64,000 nt of DNA from Cadophora sp. MPI-SDFR-AT-0126 (GCA_020747065.1 JAGMVK010000003.1:2480001-2544000), one strand, 5' to 3'; positions 1 to 10,977 are shown, numbered from the stretch's first letter. The notes: generated by a model from the letters alone, not told the origin. Program-made: numbers and translations.

Positions 1-1701
1 TGGGGGATCGTCTGTTCTGCAGATGTTTGAGAGTGAAGTCAGAAGTTCTTGATGATGTAGAATGTTCTAGGTTCGCTTGGGGCGCGATGGGGGACGTTGA
101 GAGAGTTGATCAGATCCTGACTGGGTGAGCAGCGTGGAGCTTGGGGGAGCTGGGCGGGAGATCTGCGCCACGAAAAAGGGGGAATTGGAGTGGCTTAGCG
201 GCCGCTTACTTACAGTACTGAGGTATTTTTGGGAATCCGCGATAATTGTTCCTTCATTTGTTCTCTCTCTTTGCTTGTTATGAAATTGCTCATTGAGACT
301 TTGTTATGTTCACTGAAGATACAATAAAGTGATTGTCAACATTTTGGCTGTCTGTCTTCATCTATTCTTGAAGCACGTTTATTGACAAGCTGCAGAACGC
401 CAGGGATGCGCCTCGTCATACTCGTCTGTCTGTCTGACCGGGCTGTCGAGCCGAGATAAGCTCCTTGCTGTACGCAGCTGCATGAGATATCCATTGGACA
501 CAGACACAACGCCACGAATTTCCTCTTTGCGAGCTGTTCGCCCCTTTCTGAGCGTGTGCAATGTGATGAGGCTGCAGCGTTACATGAGAGGACGAATTCT
601 AATTCTGCAGTAATGAGAAGAAGACTGAGAGATAAGAGGTAAGAGGTAAGGGAGGACGGCCTTGCAGATTTGTTGCTATGGAATCTGAGACTGAAGTAGT
701 TGGGACAAGAAGGTCGTGGTTGGTCGATTGATGCCATCTTTAGTGTCCTGCATGAAAGATGCAGAGATAGTTGCATGTCTTATCTTTTGTCCGATGGGTT
801 GTACTGGCCTCAAACCTTGGAGGGGTTAGCGAGCCAGCAATGTTTGGAAGCTTTACTCACAACTCCCATAAGCTAAAGCAAAAGTCTTCTACAATTTTGA
901 AGATCTTGAACTATCTTTCCTGCCTGACAATACATTAAGGTGGGAAATCCCGCTTTGATGGAGCAATAGATTTACCGGAATTCTCTGTCTCCAAGTATCG
1001 AATTCCAGTGAAGTGAGGGGCTCCCAGGCCAGGGCAAGCGCTCTAAAATCTCACTCTTGACGGCGTGCAACCTACCGACTCGTAACTTCGTAACTTCGCA
1101 AGCTCGTCCCTGAGTAATCCAGGGGCACAGAAAGCGGCAGTCGGGAAAGCTCACTAATTCAAGGAAGCGAGGGGCTTGGAGAAGCGTGCTGGCTCATACG
1201 ACTTGTGAAAACAGCTTCAAACAAACATGCCAGCTTCCCTTTCAATCCTAAATTTTTATAGGCTTTGCTTCTTGATCTAGGCCATGTAGACAGTTTTGAT
1301 ATGGAATGCTTACAGATAGTCGGTAGCAATGGAGATTCAGTTCTTGGGGACAGTATTTGGGCCATCAACAGGGTATTATTTTCAGCAAACGCGAGGCTCA
1401 AGCATCATTTCGTCCCTCGACTTGTCTCGAACCGTACTACGCAGGACCTAAACTCCGAATAAACTCGAGAAGTGATGAGAAGCAGACCGCCAAACGAATT
1501 CCAACGATGGCGGCTTCGAGAATTCGAATGTGCACCTCTCGTGCCCAATCCGTGGGCCGTCCTAATCCCAATCGTAATCACCAAACATCGATATGTCGAA
1601 GTAAACCACCCATACTATTGCCTAGATCGCAAGTGCAAACAAACACACCCAAAACCAAAACTCCATGTTACCAAAACAAACGCTATTTCGCCCACAAAGC
1701 T
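1..1701. other. Left-edge non-coding stretch
   Basis: No open frame here looks like a real protein; the frames present start at non-ATG codons or lack family features and splice context. An AATAAA hexamer at 323-328 could be the polyadenylation signal of a plus-strand gene lying off the left edge. Otherwise I see nothing specific. Confidence 0.4.
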
Positions 1702-3348
1702 CTACTGCGCCAAAGTCTTCATCGTCATAACAAGTAGCGGATTCCGCTCGCGCACCACCCTCACCACCCAACGTCCGACAACAGATTCCTCGCCACGAAG
1801 CCTAATCCATATTGTAGCCATAGCCCAGTGTAACGTTGAAGATGATGTCCTATGCGAGTTGACGAGGTGGTATGGGATGCTGCGGCAAATATCTAGGATT
1901 GGGGTGCTTTGGGCTAGGAGGTAGGGATTCGGTGGGTTTGGACTCTGGTCGGTGATGGGAGATTGAGTGCTGGGAGGTTGAGACCAGATATTTGGGAAGT
2001 GAGGTGGATCGATTAGGACGTTATCTTTACTTATAGATGGTGGTGATGTAGTAGACGAGTTTTCGTTCGGTAGGCTTTCAGGCGAATGTGATGTGAGGAG
2101 CGCGAGGATGTGGAGAACATGGATCAAAGCTATGTTATATAACATTGCTATGATGGCGGTGAACTCGTCTGGGTAGTCCAGAATCGTACTGAATGGTAAT
2201 GTATCATTTTGAAAATCTGTTTCTGGTGGATCGAGGTTGTTGTGCGGCAGTGACAATTCAGTAACTCTGTGCTGCTTGCCTTCGTCCCATCGTTCTCTCC
2301 AGGAAAAAAGCTGCTCCAGCAAAGATAGAGCATCTTGCTTGAGCTTGCTGAGCCCAAGTCGAGTCAATTCATAAGGCATCTGAGGATCTCTCAAGATACG
2401 ATCACGAGAAGCAATCGTAACAGTGCATTCTGCCAAGACATCAAAGAGCTCCTGCTGCATGAACCGGTCAGTCGAACCAATGGACTGTCTCAATTGTTTC
2501 TTCCATTCCGGCCTAGCGAGTATCGACGCTTTCCTCGACCGCAGGGCCGCAAAGATAATCATTTGCCGCAAATTCCTGAACAGCTCCGTCGTTTCGAGAG
2601 AACACGGTAAGCTATGATCTCGGAGAGCAAGCAGGCGCTCAAGTCCATTCATGTGCTTCAAATAGTTCCCCGCTCCTGTAGAGACTAAAATCTCCATGAT
2701 GCTGAGGGTTACCACTGCATAGATCACATCGTCTTTAGTGTTATATGCCGGATCCGAGAGCGCTTTGTTGAGCCGCTGGAGAACCATGCCATATAAGTCA
2801 AATCCCATATGGGTGATGCGCGCTTGGCGATGCTGCGTCCCGAACAAAATAGCCGCGAAACTGAAGATGGCCTGATGCGAGATGTGGATGCGGTGCATGG
2901 CGGCTGGAGCTGGTGGAGTGGTGAGATCGGTAGGCTGGATGCTTCTTGTGGACAGTTCAATGCAACCACCACGACGAAGATCTTTCAGAGCATAGCAGAT
3001 GTATATCTCGAATTCGCTGCTGCTGAGCAGCGCCGTTCGAGGAACGTGGGTAATAAAGTGGTCTGCATTTGAAGAGTCTCTCGTGCTGACTGTCGTGCTC
3101 CGGCGAGATTTGACAATGGTACCCACGACAAACGTGATAGGTTTTGGGCCATCACACTGAAGTCCGCCTTTCCGACACCGTAAACATGTGGGTTGGCCTT
3201 CATCTTGACGATTGTTAGTCTCAGTTTTAATCTACGAAATAGAATATTCTCGCCGCATATCAGGCGTAAGTTTCGAAGCCCTACCGCATTTGAGATGCCT
3301 TTTCCGGCATGGCGTACACCCCCTGGACCGCCCACCTACGTTAACCAT
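1702..3348 (-). CDS. Zn2Cys6 fungal-specific transcription factor (521 aa, 2 exons)
   Basis: Predicted nuclear DNA-binding regulator. Exon 1 is 3348-3285 and exon 2 is 3203-1702, joined across an 81-base intron (3204-3284) with a GACTAAC branch site. Exon 2 alone looks like a regulator without a DNA-binding domain. Splicing in exon 1 restores a complete binuclear zinc cluster within the first 45 residues, spaced C-x2-C-x6-C-x6-C-x2-C-x6-C. The intron falls directly after the third cysteine. The rest resembles the fungal transcription factor middle region (helical, with HMNGLERLL-type segments), and a Pro/Ser-rich stretch lies near the C-terminus. The gene is divergent from the alpha/beta hydrolase at 3917, so the two share a 568-base promoter and a regulatory link is plausible. 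The target is unknown. Confidence 0.85.
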
Positions 3349-3521
3349 AATATTCTAATCTTGTCCCAGCCACACGGGCTCACATGAGATGAAGTGCGGT
3401 GTGATATGATGCCGACCTGTTGAACATTTCTGCAATGACTGTTGTCCAAATCTCCAGAGGCGTTCATCACGGGTATCATGAGCCACAGTATTGCATACAG
3501 AGCTAAACCTCTTGCGGCTCA

Positions 3522-3647
3522 ATCCGCGACTTTATCCCTGCTTCGCTTAGTGAGGTGGGGTGCGGTGTTTACATCGTGTGGATCAGGAGAAATTTAGCGC
3601 ATCTCAGGGGAGGCAGGTAGACTACGCTAGAACCTTTGCGGCTCAAT
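3522..3647. promoter_or_regulatory. Candidate Zn2Cys6 operator pair in a divergent promoter
   Basis: CGG-CTCAAT-CCG at 3525-3536 is an inverted CGG pair with a 6-base spacer, the architecture bound by several Zn2Cys6 dimers. The 12-mer TTGCGGCTCAAT covering its left half (3522-3533) recurs at 3636-3647, where the right half-site is degenerate. Both copies lie between the zinc-cluster gene (ATG at 3348) and the hydrolase (ATG at 3917). That these are binding sites is inference. Confidence 0.45.
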
Positions 3648-3738
3648 ACACGAGCAGGAATATGCGAAGTACTTCATACAATGTTTTGATTGCTTATGTT
3701 AATGACCCGGCCCCGAATCACTGAGTTCCAGGCAAAAG

Positions 3739-3745
3739 TATATAT
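3739..3745 (+). promoter_or_regulatory. TATA-like element of the alpha/beta hydrolase gene
   Basis: TATATAT lies about 170 bases upstream of the hydrolase ATG at 3917, a reasonable distance for a fungal TATA box given a moderate 5' UTR. Confidence 0.4.
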
Positions 3746-3916
3746 GACCGCGACCTGCGCATTTATAAACTGCATTTTTAACATCGTCCTCATCCATTTC
3801 AATTGAATTGTCTGTTACAGACACTTCCAATAATATACTGCTTCTATTTGGGCATCGGCATCAGCATCAATAACATAACATCTTCCTTATCAGCTTCAAC
3901 ACTCAATCCTACGATC

Positions 3917-4738
3917 ATGCCTATCACTCAAGTTGCTATCGATGGCGGCACGCTTGCCGTGGAAGTCGAAGGCAAAGACAACGCCCCTCTAATCGTCTGC
4001 TCTCCTGCTATGGGTGACACTCGGGATGCCTACGGTCCACTCGCCGCCAAACTCGTCGCAGCAGGTTTCCGTGTCGCCCGTTTCGATCTTCGTGGCCATG
4101 GCGATAGTACTGCGGGTTTCAAGCAGTACGGTGACGAAGCTATTGCAGATGATTACCTCGCAATCATTGGTGCTCTCGGTGGAGCCCCCGCGATTCTTGC
4201 CGGCGCTTCATTATCTGCTGGTGCGAGTGTTATCGCAGCAGGGAAGAATCCGGAAGCTATTGCTGGCTTGGTCCTTCTTGCCCCATTCCTCCGGAATGGT
4301 GGGAATGCGCTCATGCTGGGTATTTTGCGTGTTGCACTTTGGTGGCCATGGGGGCCGTATGTGTGGCGAGCGTACGCAAAGACGTTGTGGCCTGGTCTTG
4401 GGGAAAAGGCGAAGGAGAGAGCGACGAGCTCGGTGGCGCTACTGGAACGTCCTGGGAGGTGGTCGGCATTTCATGCGACTGTTGTAGGCGCGAATCATAA
4501 CGTTGTGAGGCCGTGGTTGGGAAAGACCAAAGCTCCAGCGTTGGTGGTCATTGGGGATAAGGATCCTGACTGGTCCGATCCCCTCAAGGAAGCCGAATGG
4601 GTGGCATCGAACTTCAAGGATGTTGAGACTGTGGTAGTGCCTGGAGCCGGCCATGCACCGATGTTGGAGAGTCCGGATATTGTAGCAGCTGGGGTGTTGA
4701 AGTTCTTGGAGAGGATAAAACTTGGCGTAAGTGAGTGA
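3917..4738 (+). CDS. Alpha/beta hydrolase fold protein (273 aa)
   Basis: Intronless. The first ATG of the open frame, at 3917, gives a start (MPITQVAIDGG) directly before the first beta strand; upstream codons in frame lack an ATG and are taken as 5' UTR. Features in order: oxyanion region and FDLRGHGDS (about residues 55-65), a nucleophile elbow LAGASLSAG (about 95-105), a Trp-rich lid (WWPWGPYVW), the acid in VIGDKDPDW, and the catalytic His in GAGHAPM near the C-terminus. The elbow has Ser where the usual last Gly of GxSxG stands. The protein is cytosolic by appearance, with no signal peptide. It resembles small bacterial-type hydrolases; the substrate cannot be told. It is divergent from one zinc-cluster regulator and tail to tail with another. 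Confidence 0.85.
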   Translation: MPITQVAIDGGTLAVEVEGKDNAPLIVCSPAMGDTRDAYGPLAAKLVAAGFRVARFDLRGHGDSTAGFKQYGDEAIADDYLAIIGALGGAPAILAGASLSAGASVIAAGKNPEAIAGLVLLAPFLRNGGNALMLGILRVALWWPWGPYVWRAYAKTLWPGLGEKAKERATSSVALLERPGRWSAFHATVVGANHNVVRPWLGKTKAPALVVIGDKDPDWSDPLKEAEWVASNFKDVETVVVPGAGHAPMLESPDIVAAGVLKFLERIKLGVSE

Positions 4739-5010
4739 TGATACCTGGTTGTGATTTTAAAGGCGTTTCGCGCAACTACTGAATACAAGCATTGAATTTT
4801 TGAAAATTCCACAAAGACAATCATAAGCATACAGATTCTTAAGTTGTTTGTCAATAAGACATGTCGAGTCCGTTTCTCCTAGTCGCTGGGTACCGAGTTA
4901 TGCCGATGATCCTGATTAATGCTGCACTTTCCTTTGTGTTCATAAGTCTGTCCGAGGGTATTGCCAGGTAATGACCAGGTTGATCTTCAAGCATATTGTG
5001 AGCTTCTGCT

Positions 5011-6501
5011 TCAAGGTATCACAACGAAAAGCGGTCCACGCTTGACAAGGTCGAGAAGAAATCTCGTACATCCATTACTCCGCTGCATCCACACCCAGTC
5101 AATCAAAGCAGATATCTTCGATATGAAAATTGGAGCCGCAGCGGACAGCGTGATGTAATTCCAGATGGCCTTCGGCAAATCATGGATTTCTAGTGCCGCA
5201 AGAAGAATAGGGAATCCAACATTCTGCAAGCGTGTTCCTGGTTTGAGCATTGACGAATACCTCGAGAAGTCAGACATGATGCAGTTGGCATGTTCTCTGG
5301 CAACTTCATCGAGAGTACCTATTGGATGCAAAGTTCGATGACAGAATAAGAGTGCCGCGGACCGATACATGGAAGCTTGTGCTTCCATTTTGAGTATTTC
5401 CTGATCCGAGAAGTTCTCCGCCAGGTCTGAGGGAGGTTCTGGCCGCCACCAGAAAATCTTCTGCTGAATCTGTGCCAGATCATCGATGGCGGCCGCTGAG
5501 CTAGCGTCTATAGTGTCCGTGAATCTCTTGCTGGCCACACACAGGTCGTACAATACAGGTAGCAGGGTTGTGCAATGTCCTGCCATGCGATCGACACTTG
5601 GAGCGTCCCTCGAGATATGTCTTAGAACAGGGATCTCGGATTTCATCAGGCAGTTTAAAGTATCCCAGCAAATCGATGCAATGATAACGGGGTCCAGTAT
5701 CGGGTTCTTTGCTACGCTCTCGTGCCAAGGACGAATCGATGTGAGCGAGTATCGAAGAATAGAAGTAGAGCCACTGCAGCTGGTGAGTAGATCAAAAGCT
5801 GCCAGGGTCTGGCCAAGAGCCAATATGGCCAGCGCATCGCCAATGCCAGAGATCCGCGCCGTTCGTAGCTGCTGTAGGCTGACCGCACCTCTAGCAACAT
5901 CATCTTTATCAAAAGCGGCTACGTTGTTTCTAGCCCGCTTGACTGTCGTCCAGAGCACAGCGATGATATCGTGTAAGAGGACGGGTGAGCAAAGGTAGGA
6001 ATATTGAAAAGCCGCACGCAATCCCCAAGCAAAGCTTGGGCCAAGCATGAACATATCATATGTATCTGTGAAAAGTTTGAGAACTGCAGGTGAATCGACC
6101 TGGAAGGGCGACGCTAAGGACAAGAATTGGTCATCTTCTGAACTTGAGAAGGTTTGCAGTCCGTTTCTTCGCAAGTCCATAGCAAGCTCCGCTATCGTGA
6201 GAAACTTGGGTGTGCCCCAATAATTGACACTTAGAAGCTGGCGCCCGCCTTGTGGTACAATGGCATAGTTTTTGGAGACCGTAATGGTGGGTTTCGATGG
6301 TCCATCAACATCCCACACCTGAACAGAGCCTTCCGGACCGAGGTTCTTGACTTTGGGACGTCGTCCCTGGCGGACTCGCAAGCGCGAATTCGTACATGTT
6401 GACTTCGAGAGCTCGCATTCAAGACATGTTTCTTCACCCTCGTCAAAGTTGCATTTTTGCTTGTACTTGAAACATCTGTCACAAGCCCTACGACCTGGCA
6501 T
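5011..6501 (-). CDS. Zn2Cys6 transcription factor (496 aa)
   Basis: Single exon. The ATG at 6501 lies just upstream of a complete zinc cluster (residues 7-36) with spacing C-x2-C-x6-C-x8-C-x2-C-x6-C (begins ACDRCFKYKQKC). It is followed by a short basic linker (RQGRRPKVKN). The remaining ~430 residues are a helical middle region in the style of fungal C6 regulators; no Fungal_trans signature is obvious by eye. It ends 272 bases from the hydrolase stop in tail-to-tail orientation and lies 726 bases beyond the FAD oxidoreductase stop on the same strand, so it may regulate this small metabolic group. That is inference. Cognate pathway unknown. Confidence 0.85.
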   Translation of the reverse strand: MPGRRACDRCFKYKQKCNFDEGEETCLECELSKSTCTNSRLRVRQGRRPKVKNLGPEGSVQVWDVDGPSKPTITVSKNYAIVPQGGRQLLSVNYWGTPKFLTIAELAMDLRRNGLQTFSSSEDDQFLSLASPFQVDSPAVLKLFTDTYDMFMLGPSFAWGLRAAFQYSYLCSPVLLHDIIAVLWTTVKRARNNVAAFDKDDVARGAVSLQQLRTARISGIGDALAILALGQTLAAFDLLTSCSGSTSILRYSLTSIRPWHESVAKNPILDPVIIASICWDTLNCLMKSEIPVLRHISRDAPSVDRMAGHCTTLLPVLYDLCVASKRFTDTIDASSAAAIDDLAQIQQKIFWWRPEPPSDLAENFSDQEILKMEAQASMYRSAALLFCHRTLHPIGTLDEVAREHANCIMSDFSRYSSMLKPGTRLQNVGFPILLAALEIHDLPKAIWNYITLSAAAPIFISKISALIDWVWMQRSNGCTRFLLDLVKRGPLFVVIP

Positions 6502-7227
6502 CCTGTGAAGCTCCTGTACTTCAAGTCAAACTCAAGAGTTAAGAGGCCATTCCTTCGAAATCATGCAATATACAATGGATATTGGCCCTGTCTGAATCCC
6601 CTGGGAAACCAGAAATCCACTCTCCTGACACGCGGCCTTGAAGTGCTGTGAATCTTCAGACCAGTCGATGATCTGAGGTTCTCGGCTTGATTTAAGACGA
6701 AGAAAATGAAGTGTTTGGAGGTTTTAATGATGGTTAACAATGTGCAGATGGAGCCGGCTGTGGTTCCGAAGCCTTCAGAAGTTGGAAAGGTCTCAGAGGT
6801 GGGGCTGGAATCCACTGGGCTAATCCTCCTTGAGACTTCTTGGCACGGGTACTATCTACAGTCAACAGAACAATGAATGCCTTCTCCTAGAAACCTTCCA
6901 CCGCATTCGGAGCAATGAGTCTCAACGTGGGCAAATTCTAATTGTTCTATTGGGAGAGGGTGGGGAGATGGTTCTGACAGTAATAATTCGAAAAAGTATG
7001 CTTCTGTATAAACGAGGTAAGTGATTTAGCTGCTTAAGAATGGTGGGAGTTCAGTTACCAAGACAGATTTGAAGATGTGTTCGCCTACCGCCTCCCATTA
7101 CGCCTTGACCATTGTCTTATTATAACGTCTCCTCAAATGCCAGAAGTATGCAATCTATCAAGACCCATGGTCTCCATATGCAAATGACAGGAGCAGTATC
7201 TTACATGTCAAAATCCACTCTTCTAAA
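6502..7227. other. Intergenic: promoter of zinc-cluster gene and 3' side of FAD oxidoreductase
   Basis: No credible coding frame. The part near 6502 should hold the 5' UTR and promoter of the zinc-cluster gene; the part near 7227 should hold the 3' UTR of the oxidoreductase. No clear element stands out. Confidence 0.35.
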
Positions 7228-8946
7228 TCAGAAATAAGTCTGAACAATCTCACTTCCAGCTCGAATAGCAAACTCAACCGTCTCAAACCCATTCAAGCCA
7301 CTAGAATAATACGTCTTCTTCGTACCCTGCAGCTTATTGAACTTATCATACCAGCCTCCTGCTAGCTCTGCTGGGCCAAAATGAGGAAAGTAATCGTTCG
7401 GCTGGAATCCCAAGATATCCTTGTCGGTGACTGGTTTTGCTACCGCAGCTGGATCCGTGGGATCCTTGTTGATCCTCGACAGAGTTTCTTTGAGTAGCTG
7501 CCGAGCAACAGCAGTAGAAGTACCATTGCCCCATGACCAAGTGGTTGCAATATCCGAAGTATTGAAGAGGTGGAGGAGAGAGATCGGGGCTCCTGTTGCT
7601 GCAACGGGAACAGTGGGTGGACTGGCGGCGCTGAAAGTCAGGTTTCGTGGTGTTTGGAGACGGACTGCGCCGGAGAAGTAGGATGTTAGGAGAAGTGGTG
7701 AGAAAACAGTGAGTTCATTGTCGGTTGGCTTGATATTTGCTGCTTGGAGGGCTGGGATAGTAGGTGGAAAGGCAAGGATCACTGAAGAGCATAGTTGATC
7801 TTCACTTCTCGATCTCGGTGTGCGTTTGTCTTTGCGGCCTTTCTTGTAGGTGATCTTTGGGAATGGGCCGGATCGGTCTGAGTCTGTCGTTAGTCCATGT
7901 CTCGTTCAGTAGTGGAGAGTGCATACCGATTTTGGTTATTGCACTGCCAAGGTAGATTGGTCCTTTGATCGACTTCTTCGCCCAATTTACCCACACTTTA
8001 TGGAAGTCTACACGATGTTAGAGCATATTAAGGAAACAAGTAGAGTCGACCCACCAATGAGATAGACGCCGTGAATACGGGCAAAGAATCCAAGGATATC
8101 TGGTGTCAGATACTGAAGCATGTAAAGCTAGAATTTTGAAGTTAGCAAGTTTCGCAAAACACATTAAGTGAGACAGCCTACAATTGGAACTTCCCTCAAA
8201 TCACCATAGCCGAAAGCCACCATCGCCTGAATGAAGAGAACTGGCAAAGCCTGGAAATTATTGGTTGCCAGCCATTGAGACGTCGTCACAGCCAGCTCTG
8301 CCGGAACACCATTCTGTGATTGAGTTAGCTTGGCGTGTAGGGAACAGCTTTTCGTCAACAAACCTTGTATCTCAATGCAGAGTAGGGAGCAAAAATGGTG
8401 GTCCAATACGCAGCGTAGCGTTGAAATTCCTGGCCGACAAGTGTTGCGAACTCTGATGAGATGGCAGGTGACAGGGCTAGACTGCCAGTTGGGACATCGT
8501 ACAACCAACGTTGTCCACTGCAGTGATGTACAGTTAGCATTTGAAGCGAAAACACCAAGGCTGGGTAGCAGTAACCCAAACAGCACTTACGTTACAAATG
8601 GAATAGCAGAGACACCAGAGGTTTCGATGACTTTCAAAGTCTCCGGATAACTTGCATTCGAGAAGAGCAGGGCGCCCAAGGGATGGAAAGTATTCCTGAA
8701 GACAATGTTAGCTGTAGGTTTAAAATATCAAAGCGGGGCGCACTTCTCATAGACTGCCTGGCATTTCCCTCCTACTTCATCTTGCTTCTCGAAGATGACA
8801 ACCTTTCGGCCTTTATCTTCAAGGTTCTTGGCCGCTGTCAGTCCAGCAGGTCCAGCTCCAACTATGCAGACCGGAAAGGTCTGAGGATGAGCCTTCGCCA
8901 GTGCCAGTAGCACTGTGATGATCGAGAAGAGATATCCTTTCATCAT
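7228..8946 (-). CDS. Secreted-type FAD-dependent oxidoreductase (467 aa, 7 exons)
   Basis: Exons: 8946-8744, 8695-8591, 8517-8364, 8313-8182, 8127-8055, 8007-7927, 7883-7228. All six introns are 43-73 bases with GT/AG ends, and the frame closes exactly. Residues 1-20 form a signal peptide or anchor ([20 protein letters not shown]). A Rossmann dinucleotide motif follows directly ([20 protein letters not shown], then [14 protein letters not shown]). The C-terminal region has N-glycosylation-type sites. This layout matches fungal FAD/NAD(P)-binding oxidoreductases related to amine oxidases and to beta-cyclopiazonate dehydrogenase-like enzymes; the substrate is not predictable. The protein probably enters the secretory pathway. 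It sits next to two zinc-cluster regulators and a hydrolase, which hints at a small catabolic or secondary-metabolite group. Confidence 0.85.
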
Positions 8947-9755
8947 GTTAAAGACCGTCTAGCAGTCGTGTAACTAAGTCAGACCGATAAAGATGAGACA
9001 TAGTCGCATCTTATACCAGCACCAGACAGCCAAACATTACTCCCAAGCTTGACGCTGGGAATACGTGCAGCTGAAATTAAAATTCAGCAGCAGTCATCTT
9101 CCAAGAACGCCACCTTCATAGCAGGTGCGCCACGATTCAGCCCAAATGCCGACCTTCGGACAAAACATCATAAAATCGAGGCCCGTGACGCCTCAGCTTG
9201 GAGAAATTCCACCCGTGTCTTAGCCTTATTCTTGGCAATACGTTCAATAAGAATACACATGGTATTGGCTTGTGATCACGTCCTTGTCGCGAATGATGTG
9301 TTGACGCGAGATTGGGTCGTACAAGCAACGCACGCCGCCAGCCGAAAGAAGGGGCGCGAACATTCCTCTTCTGATATTGACAACAGAAACGAAATCCAGG
9401 CTCTGGAGAAGAATGTCCGTACATGTGTTTAAAACAAATGGAGACGCGAGTCATCGTGTGATCAAGGGACGGTCGAGATACAATTTTATTCAGCTTTGGC
9501 TTCCAACTCAGAGCTAGACATGCACTTTCTGCCAGAGTAGAACATTTGTACTAGCTGAAAATGCTCTTGGCCATGAACTCCACGGGATTCTCCTGGCTAC
9601 TAGGCCTTCCCAGACATTAAGAACCATAAGGTTAATGCCAGCACCAAAAATCGAGGCAAGAGCAAAACTGACCTGTCAAGATTCACTGGTATTCTTCTTG
9701 CCCAACCATCCATCCAGTATCAAGGAAATCCTATGTGGGTATTCAAATCAACTAA
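8947..9755. other. Intergenic: promoter of FAD oxidoreductase and 3' side of HIS1
   Basis: A minus-strand TATAAG at 9015-9010 lies about 65 bases upstream of the oxidoreductase ATG and may be its TATA box. A plus-strand open frame at 9049-9432 has no recognisable features and is not called. Confidence 0.4.
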
Positions 9756-10977
9756 TTAGCCCGTCCTCGTGTTGGCAATATCCAGAACCAATATGTCAAC
9801 AGCTCCAATTTCCGTCAAATCGTCCATGACTGTTGCAATTCGCTTCTTCTCCACCATCGAACTGACGGCAACCCATCCTTCTTCCTCTAAGGCGTTAATG
9901 GTTGGTGCTCTCCTTCCGGGAGTAATCTTTGTTGCGGCAACCAAGTTCACTCGTTGAATATTGTATTGACAGAGAACGTATTTTTGCGCGGCTAGAACCG
10001 GTCAGTAAAATTGAAATACAACAGAATGACTCAACTCACTAATGACACCCCTGATTCTTGAAGCAATCAGATCAACCAATTGTGGATTTGATGGGTTCTT
10101 TGACTTGACCAAAATAGCCGTACTTGAAACAACTGTATCAATCGCCTTGAGACCTGCAGCTTTCATCGTTTCTCCAGATTCTACTGTCGTAAGCATTTTG
10201 CCAGTACCAAGCAGGCACTTCGCTTACCAACAAGATCAACAATTCCATCAGCCACACCCAAAGCACACGCAGCCTCGACACTTCCACTAAGCTCAATAAT
10301 CTTGGTCTTCAACTTGCGCCCCGAGTTCGTGCCATTTGTCTCTCCAGCAGATGCAGCAGCTTCGGTCTCCAACGCGGCGAAGAAATCTTCTGCTAGGTGG
10401 ACGAAACTTGTGCCAATATTCTTTCCAATCAAGTCGGAAGGCTTTATGTATTGTCCCTTTTCTGGTACCTGAACCTGTAATTTGCAAGAGCCAAATCCCA
10501 AGTCCATCACCTCCTCGCAGCCCATCTGTCCATCATCCTCGATTGGTGTTGATTTTCCAGACTCGGCTCGCTCCCTCCTCGACGACTCGACTAATGCAGC
10601 ATGTTCTGCGACTGTATCACGTCCGGTAATACCAAGGCTGACCCGGCCTTCTCCAACGAAGGTAGGAATGTCGGCGGCGGGGAGGAATACAAGTGCAATT
10701 GGCAAATTCTTAACAAGCGCAATGTCGAGTCGAGATTCTCTTCTGAACTGAATATCTGCACCTTCGAGTAAATTGAGCGCGGCCTGCAGAAGTCGGCCCT
10801 CTAATGGTTAATTAGCCTCGAAATTCCATGGGGAGTTTTTTTTTGTTGACTCACTCTTGGGAACCGCAAACAGTAACCTGCCTTCTAGACTTGAGGGGTT
10901 GTCAGCAAAAGATTCATGAAGCTCACCATCGTGAAAGAAAGGCATCTTGTAGTTTCTTACTGATTGACGAGATCCAT
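9756..10977 (-). CDS. HIS1: ATP phosphoribosyltransferase, first step of histidine synthesis (333 aa, 5 exons)
   Basis: Condenses ATP and PRPP to phosphoribosyl-ATP in the cytosol. Exons: 10977-10961 (only 17 bases), 10889-10855, 10800-10228, 10180-10040, 9991-9756; all junctions keep frame. N-terminal MDLVNHLEGRLLFAVPKKGR is the classic start of the fungal enzyme. The PRPP-binding region reads DLVESGETMKAAGL. The C-terminal part (KYVLCQYNIQR, then VAATKITPGRRAPT and AVDILVLDIANTR) is the regulatory HisG C-terminal domain of the long form, which is feedback-inhibited by histidine in the family. At 333 residues it is longer than the ~297 of yeast; a charged insert around residues 85-110 (RRERAESGKSTPIEDDGQ) accounts for much of this. 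The gene is divergent from RPS28. TGACTCA matches lie in introns 2 and 4. Confidence 0.95.

Noticed and set aside
9049..9432. 127-codon plus-strand frame between the FAD oxidoreductase and HIS1
   Set aside because: It overlaps the promoter side of the oxidoreductase, and I see no domain in it.
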